The notes: generated from the sequence alone by a model not told the origin. Counted from the first letter of the stretch, positions 9,201-16,519 are shown. The stretch is 64,000 nucleotides of DNA from CAVSUB01 sp963816725 (GCA_963816725.1 CAWFMC010000030.1:19923-83922); one strand, 5' to 3'. Made by a program: numbers and translations.

Positions 9201-9662
9201 CACCCGCCCGGGATCACCGGCGTACTTGTCTTCGTAAGCCTTGAGCGACGATCGGATCCACGTCGTCGCGGCCGCGCGCTCGCTGTCGGTGGGGAAGAGC
9301 GTCGCTTCCTTCGGCGGCATCTTGCCCGATTCGACCATGTCGGCGATGCGCTCCCAGTCGTTCCAGTTCGCGCCGACGGAAGTTGCCGACGGCTGGTCCA
9401 CCAGCCGCTCGATGCTCAGGTCCGCTTTGGGCTTGTCGGTGCCGTGGCACTCGAAGCAATAGTCTTTGAAGACGTCGGGCGGGGCACTCTCCGCGGCCGA
9501 GGGATGCGCAGCGGGATGGGCGGGGGCCACGGCCGGCCGCGCAGGGTGGGTCGTCGTCAGGCGGGCGCGAGCAGGCCCGGGGCCGTTCGCCGGCGGAATG
9601 CGAGCCAGGAGCAGCGCGCCCAGGCAGAGAACGAGCGCGGCGCAGAATCCCAGTCTTTTCAT
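6222..9662 (-). CDS. DUF1592-family planctomycete-type cytochrome c protein
   Basis: A 1,146-residue exported protein. After a signal peptide (about 1-20) comes a heme-binding motif CFECH at 69-73 in the planctomycete cytochrome c module. DUF1587 follows (near TSAEYAYAIRDLTG), then a long insert from about 300 to 600 rich in Gly/Arg/Pro. The second half carries the DUF1595, DUF1592, DUF1588 and DUF1585 modules, with a second heme motif (CANCH) in the DUF1588 part and a C-terminal SRKMIGYALGR typical of DUF1585. Two c-type hemes imply electron transfer in the periplasm; the donor and acceptor are unknown. It is the first gene of a two-gene operon with the DUF1552 protein, overlapping it by 4 bp. 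The protein is longer than usual because of the middle insert. Confidence 0.9.
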   Translation of the reverse strand: MKRLGFCAALVLCLGALLLARIPPANGPGPARARLTTTHPARPAVAPAHPAAHPSAAESAPPDVFKDYCFECHGTDKPKADLSIERLVDQPSATSVGANWNDWERIADMVESGKMPPKEATLFPTDSERAAATTWIRSSLKAYEDKYAGDPGRVTIRRLTSAEYAYAIRDLTGIDIKVGIDASSDSVGGEGFANFGDVQFVQDASVDRYLEAAKLVADHAIVGAGPLGFYTDTGKTGLELSALNRIDDLYASKGFRVVSGEGGRPFGLERYGKAFFTAWYFKNRVALGEPAVTLRTLAEREGITGRFAEHIWGVMTKPDTGYPTRTTVDAWLKLPAPTSDATSSIAAARAGCDAIYKSLTTWPSWFFARGDLAAGGAGDESPLVFDDTSLKAEPSHHYTYPLALRGGRGRGAPAPPTTGPVPVHLTFDSLNPGPGIVPVAIWRNPRVVIRAAPAVTPGAPPAAGGGRGRGAAGPILSTRPLREVLGAEAAARLKFGVSPDGTRMAPEDFATTTAVAFTIDAPAAGTVAEFQADLELGADRNAVVRVMITDKAEGSSRDANQRVVLGDQASAGYKTFRAGMSEYVALLPPNSHGEANPADKDPVPPPFDNTYNSPEHDAFVMQVKYQRNDAFFTANMVDGADRARLNQAWNDLFGSWPYHDAYLGMLAEHYKLTLPSRHIQDFTPAAIAALPAEVRPHVRALRTHYDEVMRAQALAQPGHVVDAIAFASQAWRRPLTAAEKANLRAFYDTARSVQHLDHDAALRALIARILVSPAFLYRVEANAGGPEKPLNGYELASRLSFFLWSSIPDAELRRAAAAGELATPDLLAKQVKRMTADPKARRFATEFFGQWLGFYHFNEYRGVDTGRFPEFTDEVKSAMYDEAISTFEFIVRQGRPVKEVLYADYTFLNKPLAAFYGINKDVASTGAVERVEGVRAFDRGGALRLGAVLTTTSAPLRTSPVKRGDWVLRRILGTPTPPPPADAGTIPADDATFNGLTLRQRLTQHKRNATCANCHLRIDPLGFPLEGFDAVGRVRQTYGDGKPVDVTGEFADKTTIVGTDGLLGYLQTQDAKVMTTLSRKMIGYALGRTVMASDRPLIREMMQGGGDATFADLAVRIATSRQFRNHAGDESTSPAARAVTTGAGHP

Positions 9663-9773
9663 AGAGTTTCGGGGAAGCCGAGCGAAAAACCGCGCCGGGA
9701 TTGTACTGCGCGTGGTCGCTGGAGTCCAATATGCTCAGCGGTAGTCCGGGGGCCAACCCTGATCGGAGGGCAG

Positions 9774-10052
9774 ATGATACGCACATGTGTCCGCGTCGGC
9801 GTTGCTGTTGGTCTGATCGGCCTCGGATGGATGACGGCGAAGGCGCAGACCGCGCAGCCGGCGTTCGAGCTGGTGGTCAGCGCCCCGGTTGGCGAGACGA
9901 CCATCGAATGTGTCCGCGGCTGCGAGCTGGCATGGGTGGAACGCGGCCTCAACCCGAACTCGACGGCGCAGCCGACGTTCACGTTCAAATGCGGCGGGAG
10001 TCCTGACTCGCAATGCTCGTCGTACAAGGTCGGCGGGTGGCTCAAGCCTTGA
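9774..10052 (+). CDS. Small secreted cysteine-containing protein, unknown function
   Basis: A 92-residue protein with a signal peptide (residues 1-24, ending AKAQ). The mature part is short and holds four cysteines in two pairs (IECVRGC and KCGGSPDSQC), which could form two disulfides in the periplasm. I do not recognise the family. ATG 9774 is supported by the Shine-Dalgarno GGAGGG at 9765-9770 and by the signal peptide. Fourteen base pairs separate its stop codon from the start of the downstream SDR gene, so the two are probably co-transcribed. It is divergent from the DUF1592 gene across 111 bp. Confidence 0.65.
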   Translation: MIRTCVRVGVAVGLIGLGWMTAKAQTAQPAFELVVSAPVGETTIECVRGCELAWVERGLNPNSTAQPTFTFKCGGSPDSQCSSYKVGGWLKP

Positions 10053-10066
10053 GTCGTGGAGGAACG

Positions 10067-10777
10067 ATGCGTGTGGCGGTGGTGACGGGAGCGGGCAGTG
10101 GGGTCGGCCGGGCGATCGCGCTGCGGTTCGCGCGAGAAGGATGGATGGTCGCCCTGGTGGGCCGGAGCGCGTCGTCTCTGGCGGGTACGATCGCCGAGGC
10201 GGACGCGGCGACGGTCGACCGTCTCGCGACGTTCGCCTGCGACGTCAGCGTGCCCGGCGAGGTGGAGGCGATGGGCGAGGCGGTGCTGGCGCGCTTCGGG
10301 CACGTGGACGTGCTCGTTAACTCGGCCGGGATTAACGTTCCGGCGCGCAGCTTTGCGGCGCTCTCGATCGACGACTGGCATGCCGTGATCGCCACCAACC
10401 TGCACGGCGCGTATTACTGCGTTCGCGCCTTTCTGCCGGGCATGCGGGCCCGCGGCGCCGGCACCATCATCAACATCAACTCGGACGTCGGCAAGGTCGC
10501 CCGCGATCTGGCCGGTCCGGCCTATGTCTCGTCGAAGTTCGGTCTCAGCGGGCTGACGCAGCAGATCAACGCCGAGGAACGCGGCAACGGCGTCCGCGCC
10601 TGCTCGATCTGTCCGCGCGACATCAACACCCCGCTGCTCGACAAGCGCCAGCACCCGCCCTCCGCCGAAGCCCGGGCCCGAATGCTCCAGCCGGACGACA
10701 TTGCTGATTGTGCCTGGCTCGTCGCCACGCTTCCGTCGCGCGCTGTCGTCGAGGAGATTTCGCTCTCGACAAGGTGA
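10067..10777 (+). CDS. SDR family NAD(P)-dependent oxidoreductase
   Basis: A 236-residue classical short-chain dehydrogenase/reductase. The glycine motif TGAGSGVG lies at residues 8-15, NSAGIN marks the adenine-pocket strand, the catalytic Ser is in NINSDVGK, and the catalytic Tyr and Lys are in YVSSK. The usual length is 240-260 residues, so the protein is complete. GGAGG at 10058-10062 precedes ATG 10067. The substrate is not predictable; the nearest resemblance is to 3-ketoacyl-ACP-reductase-like soluble SDRs. It converges on the cupredoxin lipoprotein gene. Confidence 0.88.
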   Translation: MRVAVVTGAGSGVGRAIALRFAREGWMVALVGRSASSLAGTIAEADAATVDRLATFACDVSVPGEVEAMGEAVLARFGHVDVLVNSAGINVPARSFAALSIDDWHAVIATNLHGAYYCVRAFLPGMRARGAGTIININSDVGKVARDLAGPAYVSSKFGLSGLTQQINAEERGNGVRACSICPRDINTPLLDKRQHPPSAEARARMLQPDDIADCAWLVATLPSRAVVEEISLSTR

Positions 10778-10798
10778 GGAACCACACGGGTGTGTGGG

Positions 10799-11131
10799 TT
10801 ACTCGACGCGGATCGTGCCGGTCATCGTCGGGTGGAGGGTGCAAACGTAGTGAATCTCGCCCCGCGCCGAGGGCGTCAACGTCCACGAGTGATCGGGTTC
10901 GATGGGCAGCGAGTCGAACCCGCCGGCCTTTGCCGCCACGCTGTGCGGGAACGGGTCCTTGTTGATCCACACGATCGAATCGCCCGCCTTCGCCGTGATG
11001 ACCGGCGGCGTAAAGGCGACCGCCTCCATCGTGACCGTATGGGTGACGGGCCGGGGCGGGGCCGCCGCGCCGGGGCCGCTGCACGACAGCAGCCCCGGGA
11101 CGGCGAGGGCGAGGAGCAGCGAGCCTCGCAT
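10799..11131 (-). CDS. Cupredoxin/plastocyanin-like lipoprotein
   Basis: A 110-residue protein with a lipoprotein signal (lipobox LLSC, Cys17). The mature domain is a cupredoxin fold with the type-1 copper ligands in the expected order: His63 (PHSV), Cys97 (YVCTLH), His100 and Met103. Such proteins carry one electron through a blue copper centre on the outer face of a membrane. ATG 11131 was chosen because it directly gives the lipoprotein signal. Its start lies 14 bp after the stop of the DUF4142 gene, so the two form an operon that follows an ECF sigma factor gene. Either an electron-transfer or a copper-buffering role is possible. Confidence 0.85.
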   Translation of the reverse strand: MRGSLLLALAVPGLLSCSGPGAAAPPRPVTHTVTMEAVAFTPPVITAKAGDSIVWINKDPFPHSVAAKAGGFDSLPIEPDHSWTLTPSARGEIHYVCTLHPTMTGTIRVE

Positions 11132-11145
11132 GACGGTACTCGCGA

Positions 11146-11664
11146 CTACTTCGACAGCGACGACTGCACCATCTTGGCGTGGTCGAGATGGGCCACGAAC
11201 GCCGGCCGCACCTTCACGAGCAGCGCCTTCAGCTCCGCGTTCGAGGCATTCGGGATCAGCGTCTTGTCGAGCGCGTCGAGCACCTGCTGGTGATACGCGA
11301 CCTCGTGATCGATGTAGGCCTTGTCGAACGCCGCACCCTTCAGTTTCTTCAGGCTCGCCACGTTCGCCGCGCCGCCCTCTTTGAGGCTCGTGCTGGTCGG
11401 GTTGTCCTTCGGTGTCACCTTCAGCTTCGTCACGAGATCCACCGCCTGCTTGTTGACGCCGGTGTGATCGGTGACCATCTGCTCGCCGAACTTCTTGACC
11501 TCGGGATTGCTGGCCATCGAGCTCGCCAGCTTGCCGGCATCGATGTCGACCTGATTCGCGGTCACCACGATCGACGCAATCTGGGCATCGTCCACCGCCT
11601 GTGCGTAAGCGCCGGCGGCAGGAACCAGCAACAGTCCGGCCACGAGTGCAACTGACATCTTCAT
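11146..11664 (-). CDS. DUF4142 family secreted protein
   Basis: A 172-residue exported protein with a signal peptide (about 1-21, ending GAYA) and a full-length DUF4142 helical domain; FGEQMVTDHTGVN matches the family's conserved core. The Shine-Dalgarno AGGAGAG sits just upstream of the ATG, and a 7-bp stem (11682-11688 with 11696-11702) lies in the leader just before it. The gene is between the ECF sigma factor (148 bp upstream, same strand) and the cupredoxin lipoprotein (14 bp downstream). Envelope-stress or copper-related roles are reasonable guesses from the context, but DUF4142 has no established activity. Confidence 0.88.
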   Translation of the reverse strand: MKMSVALVAGLLLVPAAGAYAQAVDDAQIASIVVTANQVDIDAGKLASSMASNPEVKKFGEQMVTDHTGVNKQAVDLVTKLKVTPKDNPTSTSLKEGGAANVASLKKLKGAAFDKAYIDHEVAYHQQVLDALDKTLIPNASNAELKALLVKVRPAFVAHLDHAKMVQSSLSK

Positions 11665-11812
11665 CGACTCTCTCCTTTAAAGCGCCGTCGAGCGAACGGC
11701 GCCATCGATTGACGGTCCGCCGGCCGTGCGCCGGGGACTTCGTGCCCGCTCCAGTCCTACGTGTCATGCCTCCGGGCGGGTGGGTCCCCGGAGTACCCCA
11801 AGGGAAGGAACG

Positions 11813-12517
11813 TCAGTCCGCCGGCCGATCGAGCTCCGCCAGCCTGGCCAGCACGCCGGCGACGGTGCGGTCGCACCGGGTCCCGGCGAACCCGAAGACG
11901 TCGAGCGTGACGCTGTCGATGTCGCGCGCCAGCGCCTCGCGCAAGAGCGCGCGGGCACGAAACAGTCGGGTCCGCACGGTCGAGGGCGGGATTTCGAGGG
12001 CAGCCGCCGTTTCCCCCACCGACATCTCATTGACGTCCCGCATCACGAACACCGTGCGGAACGCGACCGGCAGCTCGTCCAGCCGCCGTTCGAGCAGCCG
12101 CCGCACTTCCTGACGGAACGCCGTGGCCGATGGAGCTTCGCTGGTCCGGTCGGCCATCGTCGGGATCTCCGCGCTCGTCTCGCTTCCGTCGCCGAACCGG
12201 ACGACTACGGGATCGCTGTTCTGGCGCCGCCGCCGCATCAACGACTGGTTGATGACGATGCGGGTGAGCCAGGTGGCGAGGCTCGAGTCGGCGCGGAAGG
12301 AGGCGGCGTGCCGGAACGCGTCCAGATAAGCATCCTGCAACGCGTCTTCGGCGTCGCTGTCGCTTCGCAGAATCGCCCGCGCCACCCTGAACAGGCGGCT
12401 GTTGTGCGTCCGCATCAGCCGCTCGAACGCGGCCGGATCCCGCCGGACCACGCCGTCCATCAGCGTGCGATCGTCCTCCGGTGCTGGGGCCCTCTGCGGG
12501 CTGGGCGTGCGGCTCAT
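11813..12517 (-). CDS. ECF-type RNA polymerase sigma factor
   Basis: A 234-residue sigma factor. Region 2 covers about residues 25-100 and includes DAEDALQDAYLDAF; region 4 lies near 140-200, with the helix-turn-helix in GETAAALEIPPSTVRTRL. The linker carries a RRRRQN basic stretch. Regions 1 and 3 are absent, as in the extracytoplasmic-function class. A short tail after region 4 contains one Cys (TRCDRT) and could be regulatory. No anti-sigma gene with a zinc-finger or membrane segment is adjacent. The genes downstream on the same strand encode a DUF4142 protein and a cupredoxin lipoprotein, which are the likely regulon members. Confidence 0.92.
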   Translation of the reverse strand: MSRTPSPQRAPAPEDDRTLMDGVVRRDPAAFERLMRTHNSRLFRVARAILRSDSDAEDALQDAYLDAFRHAASFRADSSLATWLTRIVINQSLMRRRRQNSDPVVVRFGDGSETSAEIPTMADRTSEAPSATAFRQEVRRLLERRLDELPVAFRTVFVMRDVNEMSVGETAAALEIPPSTVRTRLFRARALLREALARDIDSVTLDVFGFAGTRCDRTVAGVLARLAELDRPAD

Positions 12518-12579
12518 GTCCGTCCTTCTCTATATTCGATGCGGCTGGGCGCGCGGATGTTCCCGGCGGAGGTGATTTG

Positions 12580-12620
12580 TCGGTTCATGTTGTTCATGGG
12601 TTCATGAGGTTAGGTTCATC
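12580..12620. repeat. TTCATG-containing direct repeat unit, copy 1
   Basis: This intergenic stretch holds repeated GGTTCATG/TTCATG units. Its core at 12598-12617 is GGGTTCATGAGGTTAGGTTC, and it matches 16440-16459 (GGGTTCATGAGGTTCGGTTC) with a single difference. It lies just upstream of the histidine kinase start. Confidence 0.6.
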
Positions 12621-12644
12621 CGAGCGGCTGAACCCGTTGAGAAG

Positions 12645-14690
12645 ATGCCGGTCCATCCCTTGCAGGCGCACCAGTCGGACATGTCTGGCCCACCGGCGTC
12701 ATCGAATGAACAGGAGGGCGGCCGCACGCGCGCGGAGTATCCGTTCGATCGCAGCCTCTACCCCGTCCTCGACAACATCCGGGATTACGCCATTTTCATG
12801 ATGGACGCGGAGCGTCGCGTCGTGGGCTGGAATGCCGGAGCCGAGCGCATTCTCGGCTATACGGCCGACGAGATCCTCCAGACCACGGCGGATGTCGTTT
12901 TCGTGCCCGAAGATCGCGCCAACGGCATCCCGGCCGCGGAGCAGGCCGCTGCCGCCCGCGATGGGGCCGCCCAGGATGAGCGATGGCACATCCGCAAGGA
13001 TGGGTCGCGGTTCTATGCCAGCGGAGTCCTGAGCCGGGTGCTCGAAGCGGACGGCCGGCTGATTGGTTTCGTGAAGGTCATGCAGGACTTCACCGAACGC
13101 CGCCGGACCGCTGAGGCCCTGGCCCGCAGCGAAGCGCGGTATCGGCTGCTGGTGGACAGCGTGAAGGATTATGCGATCTTCATGCTCGACACCGATGGCC
13201 GCGTCTTGAGCTGGACGGCGGCGGCCACCCGCCTGCTCGGCTACCGCGAGGAGGAGGTCATCGGAACGCCATTTTCGGTGTTCTTCACCGAGGAGGATCG
13301 GGCCAAGGGGCTGCCCGGCGAGGAACTGGCAGGCGCCCTGACGACCGGCCGGGTCGTTGCCGCCGGCTGGCGTGTGCGCAAGGATGGCTCTCTGTTCTGG
13401 GGTGAGGAAGCGGCCACCCTCGTGCGCGACGGTGAAGGGCGCGTGCAGGGTATCTCGAAGATCATCCGCGACATCACCGAGCGGATGGTCGCCGAAGAAG
13501 AACGTGAGCGGCTGCTGCGCCAGATGACCGACGCCAACCGGATCAAGGACGAGTTCCTCGGGACGGTGTCGCACGAGCTGCGAACCCCGCTGAACTCGAT
13601 TCTCGGCTGGGCGCGGCTCCTGCGCGACGGTACCTTGAGCCCCGAGGCGACCGATCGCGCGCTCGAGACCATCCAGCGCAACGCCATGGCCCAGGCACGG
13701 CTGATCGACGACCTGCTGGACGTCTCCCGCATCATCACCGGCCAGCTGTCGCTGCACATCCAGGAGGTCACCGTCCCGGTGGTGTTGACCAACGCCCTGA
13801 ATGCGCTGCGGCCCGCGGCCGATGCGAAGGAGCTGACTGTCGACGTGCATGTGAGCCCGTCCGCCGAGGTGATCTTCGCGGACGCGGGGCGGCTGCAGCA
13901 GATCATCTGGAACCTGCTTGCCAACGCCATCAAGTTCACCCCGCCAGGCGGGTCCGTGCATGTCGAAACGAGCGGCCGCGACAAGGACGTCGTGATCACG
14001 GTCACCGATACCGGTACGGGTATCAGCAAGGAGTTCCTGCCGTTCGTTTTCGATCGGTTCCGGCAGGCCGACAGCACGACGACCCGCACGCAGTCAGGGC
14101 TCGGTCTCGGCCTGGCCATCGTCCGCCATCTGGCCGAACTGCATGGCGGCCGCGTCTCCGCCGAAAGCGGCGGCGCCGGTCAGGGCGCGACGTTCCGGGT
14201 CGTGCTCCCGAAACATACGCACATTGCGCCCGGCGGGGGGCCGGTACCCTCGCTGGAGAGCGCGCAGCACGAGGCCGCGACACCTGCCGTCGGCGCCCAG
14301 CTGCAAGGCATCTCTGTGCTGGTGGTGGAGGACGACGAGGATGCGCGCGAGTTCGTGCGGCGCGCCCTGCACGCCCGGGGGGCGACCGTCGCCACCGCCG
14401 TGAGCGCGCAGAACGGATGGGAAGCCGCATCCCGGATCCGCCCGGATGTCGTCGTCGCGGACATCGGCATGCCGGTACACGACGGCTACCGCCTTATCCG
14501 CGAGATCCGCACGGCCGCCGATCCACGGGTGAAGGAAACGCCGGCCATCGCGGTCACGGCCTACGCGCGCGACATCGATCGCGAGAAAGTGCTGGCGGCC
14601 GGGTATCAGGATCACCTGCCCAAGCCAATCGATCCCGACGCGCTCGTCGCCGCGATCCTCTCCGTCGTCCGCGATCAGCGGACGAAGTGA
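12645..14690 (+). CDS. Hybrid sensor histidine kinase (PAS-PAS-HisKA-HATPase-REC)
   Basis: A 681-residue soluble kinase with no membrane segment. Two PAS domains (about 40-150 and 165-280) are both followed by a PAC-type FTER/ITER motif and begin with the same DYAIFM sequence, suggesting a duplicated domain. HisKA follows with the phosphoacceptor His310 in SHELRTPLN. The HATPase_c domain shows the N box NLLANAIKF and the G boxes DTGTGIS and GLGLGLAI. A C-terminal receiver domain carries the phospho-accepting Asp606 in VVADIGMP and the conserved Lys in LPKPID. Cytoplasmic PAS sensing of redox, oxygen or a ligand is likely. No separate response regulator or output gene is adjacent. ATG 12645 has only a weak ribosome-binding site. 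Confidence 0.93.
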   Translation: MPVHPLQAHQSDMSGPPASSNEQEGGRTRAEYPFDRSLYPVLDNIRDYAIFMMDAERRVVGWNAGAERILGYTADEILQTTADVVFVPEDRANGIPAAEQAAAARDGAAQDERWHIRKDGSRFYASGVLSRVLEADGRLIGFVKVMQDFTERRRTAEALARSEARYRLLVDSVKDYAIFMLDTDGRVLSWTAAATRLLGYREEEVIGTPFSVFFTEEDRAKGLPGEELAGALTTGRVVAAGWRVRKDGSLFWGEEAATLVRDGEGRVQGISKIIRDITERMVAEEERERLLRQMTDANRIKDEFLGTVSHELRTPLNSILGWARLLRDGTLSPEATDRALETIQRNAMAQARLIDDLLDVSRIITGQLSLHIQEVTVPVVLTNALNALRPAADAKELTVDVHVSPSAEVIFADAGRLQQIIWNLLANAIKFTPPGGSVHVETSGRDKDVVITVTDTGTGISKEFLPFVFDRFRQADSTTTRTQSGLGLGLAIVRHLAELHGGRVSAESGGAGQGATFRVVLPKHTHIAPGGGPVPSLESAQHEAATPAVGAQLQGISVLVVEDDEDAREFVRRALHARGATVATAVSAQNGWEAASRIRPDVVVADIGMPVHDGYRLIREIRTAADPRVKETPAIAVTAYARDIDREKVLAAGYQDHLPKPIDPDALVAAILSVVRDQRTK

Positions 14691-14712
14691 TCACCGCGAA
14701 GCGAGCGCGCGA

Positions 14713-14729
14713 CGCCGGACGATCCGGCG
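14713..14729. terminator. Short GC hairpin between convergent genes
   Basis: CGCCGGA (14713-14719) pairs with TCCGGCG (14723-14729) across a 3-nt loop. It sits in the 46-bp gap between the convergent kinase and SDR genes and could end both transcripts; no U-tract is present. Confidence 0.4.
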
Positions 14730-14736
14730 CCGCCCG

Positions 14737-15624
14737 CTATCCTGGCGCGGTCCCACCCCCCATCACCGCGAGCACTTCTCCGCTGATGAAGCTCGAGTCC
14801 GCATCGGAGGCGAAGAACACGTACGCTGGCGCGAGCTCCTCCGGCTGACCCGGACGCTTGAGGGGCGTTTTCTCGCCGAAGCTCGCGACCTTCTCCGGTG
14901 GATTGCCCTGATCGGCCAGATTCAGCGGCGTCCAGACTGGCCCCGGTGCAACGCAGTTCACGCGCACGCCACGCTCGGCGAGCATCTTCGCGAGCGCCTT
15001 GGTCATCGTGTGGATCGCCCCTTTCGTCGCCGAGTAGTCCGGCAGCATCTCGGGCCCTTCGAAGCCGGTTTCCGAACCGGTCACGATGATCGACGCGCCG
15101 GGTCGCAAATGCGGCAGCGACGCTTTGACGAGCCGGAAGTAGGCATACACGTTGGTCTTGAACGTGCGGTCGAACTCCTCGTCGCTGAGCTCCTCGAGCG
15201 ACTCCTTGCGATTCTGGTGCGCGGCATTGCTGACCAGGATGTCGAGCTGACCGAATTCCGCGACCGTCTTGTCGACGACCTTCCGGCAGAACTCAGGGTC
15301 CGTGAGGTCGCCCTCGATCGTCACGCACCGCCGCCCCTCGAGTTCGACGGCCCGCTTCGTCTCTTCACCGTCGGCCCGCTCGGTCGGGAGATAGGCGATC
15401 GCGACGTTTGCGCCCTCGCGCGCGTACAGGACTGCGACAGCCCGGCCGATGCCGGAATCGCCGCCGGTGATCAGCGCCACCTTGTCTTGAAGCTTGCCGG
15501 CAGCCTTGTAGCGGGGCGCGAGGTAGCGGGGCTGCACCTCCATGTCGGCTTCGAGCCCCGGTTTGTCGAGCTTCTGTTTCGGGAACGGCGGTTTCGGCTC
15601 CGATGTGATCTGCGGCTGACTCAT
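14737..15624 (-). CDS. SDR family oxidoreductase, glucose/ribitol-dehydrogenase-like
   Basis: A 295-residue SDR with a roughly 45-residue N-terminal extension rich in Pro/Lys (including PRYLAPRYKAAGKL) that is typical of the YhdF/GsiB-type stress-associated subfamily. The cofactor motif is GGDSGIGR, followed by SNAAHQ; the catalytic Ser lies in VTGSETG and Tyr/Lys in YSATKGA. The C-terminal FISGEVLAVMGGG closes the fold. Related enzymes are annotated as glucose or general-stress dehydrogenases, but substrate evidence is thin. ATG 15624 overlaps the stop of the 104-residue gene by 4 bp (ATGA), indicating translational coupling. Earlier in-frame codons are not used, because they lie in the upstream gene's reading space. 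Confidence 0.9.
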   Translation of the reverse strand: MSQPQITSEPKPPFPKQKLDKPGLEADMEVQPRYLAPRYKAAGKLQDKVALITGGDSGIGRAVAVLYAREGANVAIAYLPTERADGEETKRAVELEGRRCVTIEGDLTDPEFCRKVVDKTVAEFGQLDILVSNAAHQNRKESLEELSDEEFDRTFKTNVYAYFRLVKASLPHLRPGASIIVTGSETGFEGPEMLPDYSATKGAIHTMTKALAKMLAERGVRVNCVAPGPVWTPLNLADQGNPPEKVASFGEKTPLKRPGQPEELAPAYVFFASDADSSFISGEVLAVMGGGTAPG

Positions 15625-15935
15625 GACTCCGACTCCCCGTCGTCCGCCGCGTCCGCCGGCGGATCCGGTGGCTCTTTGCCGAATGCCCCGGCAACCTTGT
15701 GCGTCGCGGGCATCGACCGGTCCGTGTAACGGGCCTCCGCTGACTTCTCCACGAGCGAATGGCCTCCTGTTTTGTGGGACGTCTGCCGGCTGTTCAGATC
15801 CTCCAGCGGCTGCTCGCCAACACGACCGGCGGCGTCCTGCGGCAACGGCGACGCGGTGTCGACCGGCGGGAACTCTTCGCGCTCCCGTGCTTCCTCCGCG
15901 GGTGTTTCCCTGTTGCTGATTCCAGCGTCCTTCAT
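15621..15935 (-). CDS. Small hydrophilic conserved-looking hypothetical protein
   Basis: A 104-residue protein with no signal peptide or membrane segment. It is charged and probably disordered, rich in Glu, Asp, Pro and Ala, with a C-terminal DDGESES tail. I do not recognise it. Support for it being real comes from a strong Shine-Dalgarno (GGAGGTGA on the minus strand just before the ATG) and from the 4-bp ATGA overlap with the SDR gene downstream. It is the first gene of that two-gene operon and is divergent from the truncated SDR gene at 16053. Confidence 0.6.
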   Translation of the reverse strand: MKDAGISNRETPAEEAREREEFPPVDTASPLPQDAAGRVGEQPLEDLNSRQTSHKTGGHSLVEKSAEARYTDRSMPATHKVAGAFGKEPPDPPADAADDGESES

Positions 15936-16052
15936 CCATCACCTCCGACGACTCACACGTGCCTGAGTCGTGATTCTCGACGCGCAAGATGCACGCCACT
16001 CGCCATTGATGAGCGCGCCCACAGGACACCTCGCTCAGGACCGGAGCTTGCG

Positions 16053-16412
16053 ATGGCCGTGACGATGCGACTGAAGCCAGTGAAGCAGCAGGTGATGGTG
16101 ATCGTTGGCGCGTCGAGCGGGATCGTCGGCGGCAGCGGCAAAATCCTGCTTGCCCTGAACACGCTTTCCCCGTCCCTCGTGGATCGCGCGCTGGCGCATC
16201 TCTTCATTCCGGCGACGCATGCCGGCAGGCCCCGCGAAGGACGGGCGAATCTCTTCGAGCCCAGCGAATCGTTGGAGGAGATAGGCGATTACCGCGGTCT
16301 GACCCGGCCAAGCATCTACACCGCCCTGGCGAGGCGCCCCGCACTGACCCGCACGCTGGCCGCCGGCGCGGCTATCGCGCTGGCCGCCTGGTGGCGCAGG
16401 AGGCAGGCTTGA
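16053..16412 (+). pseudogene. SDR gene with a large internal in-frame deletion
   Basis: The 119-residue product starts like a full-size SDR: MRLKPVKQQVMVIVGASSGI holds the first strand and glycine-rich cofactor loop. It then jumps directly to VGGSGKILLALNTLSP and a C-terminal tail ending in a hydrophobic/basic WWRRRQA. In the SDR subfamily I know with this tail (about 330 residues), 'VGG.GK' follows the catalytic domain, so roughly 200 codons, including the Ser-Tyr-Lys triad, are missing. The junction is near 16122-16127 and the frame is kept. GGAG at 16043-16046 still precedes ATG 16053. The product cannot be an active dehydrogenase; it is either a decaying gene or a small membrane-tail protein with a new role. 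Confidence 0.6.
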
Positions 16413-16419
16413 TCAAGCA

Positions 16420-16460
16420 GGTTCATGAGGTTCATGAGTGGGTTCATGAGGTTCGGTTCA
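16420..16460. repeat. TTCATG-containing direct repeat unit, copy 2
   Basis: GTTCATGAG occurs three times here (16421, 16431 as TTCATGAG, and 16442). Positions 16440-16459 match copy 1 at 12598-12617 in 19 of 20 bases. It lies just after the stop codon of the truncated SDR gene. Confidence 0.6.
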
Positions 16461-16473
16461 CGGCGTCTGGTCC

Positions 16474-16506
16474 GTTCAGCGTTCCACCGTCCCCTGAACG
16501 CTGAAC
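16474..16506. terminator. Bidirectional-type hairpin between convergent genes
   Basis: GTTCAGCGTTC (16474-16484) pairs perfectly with GAACGCTGAAC (16496-16506) across an 11-nt loop. It lies between the stop codons at 16412 (+) and 16520 (-). Confidence 0.5.
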
Positions 16507-16519
16507 GTGGAGCGCGCGC

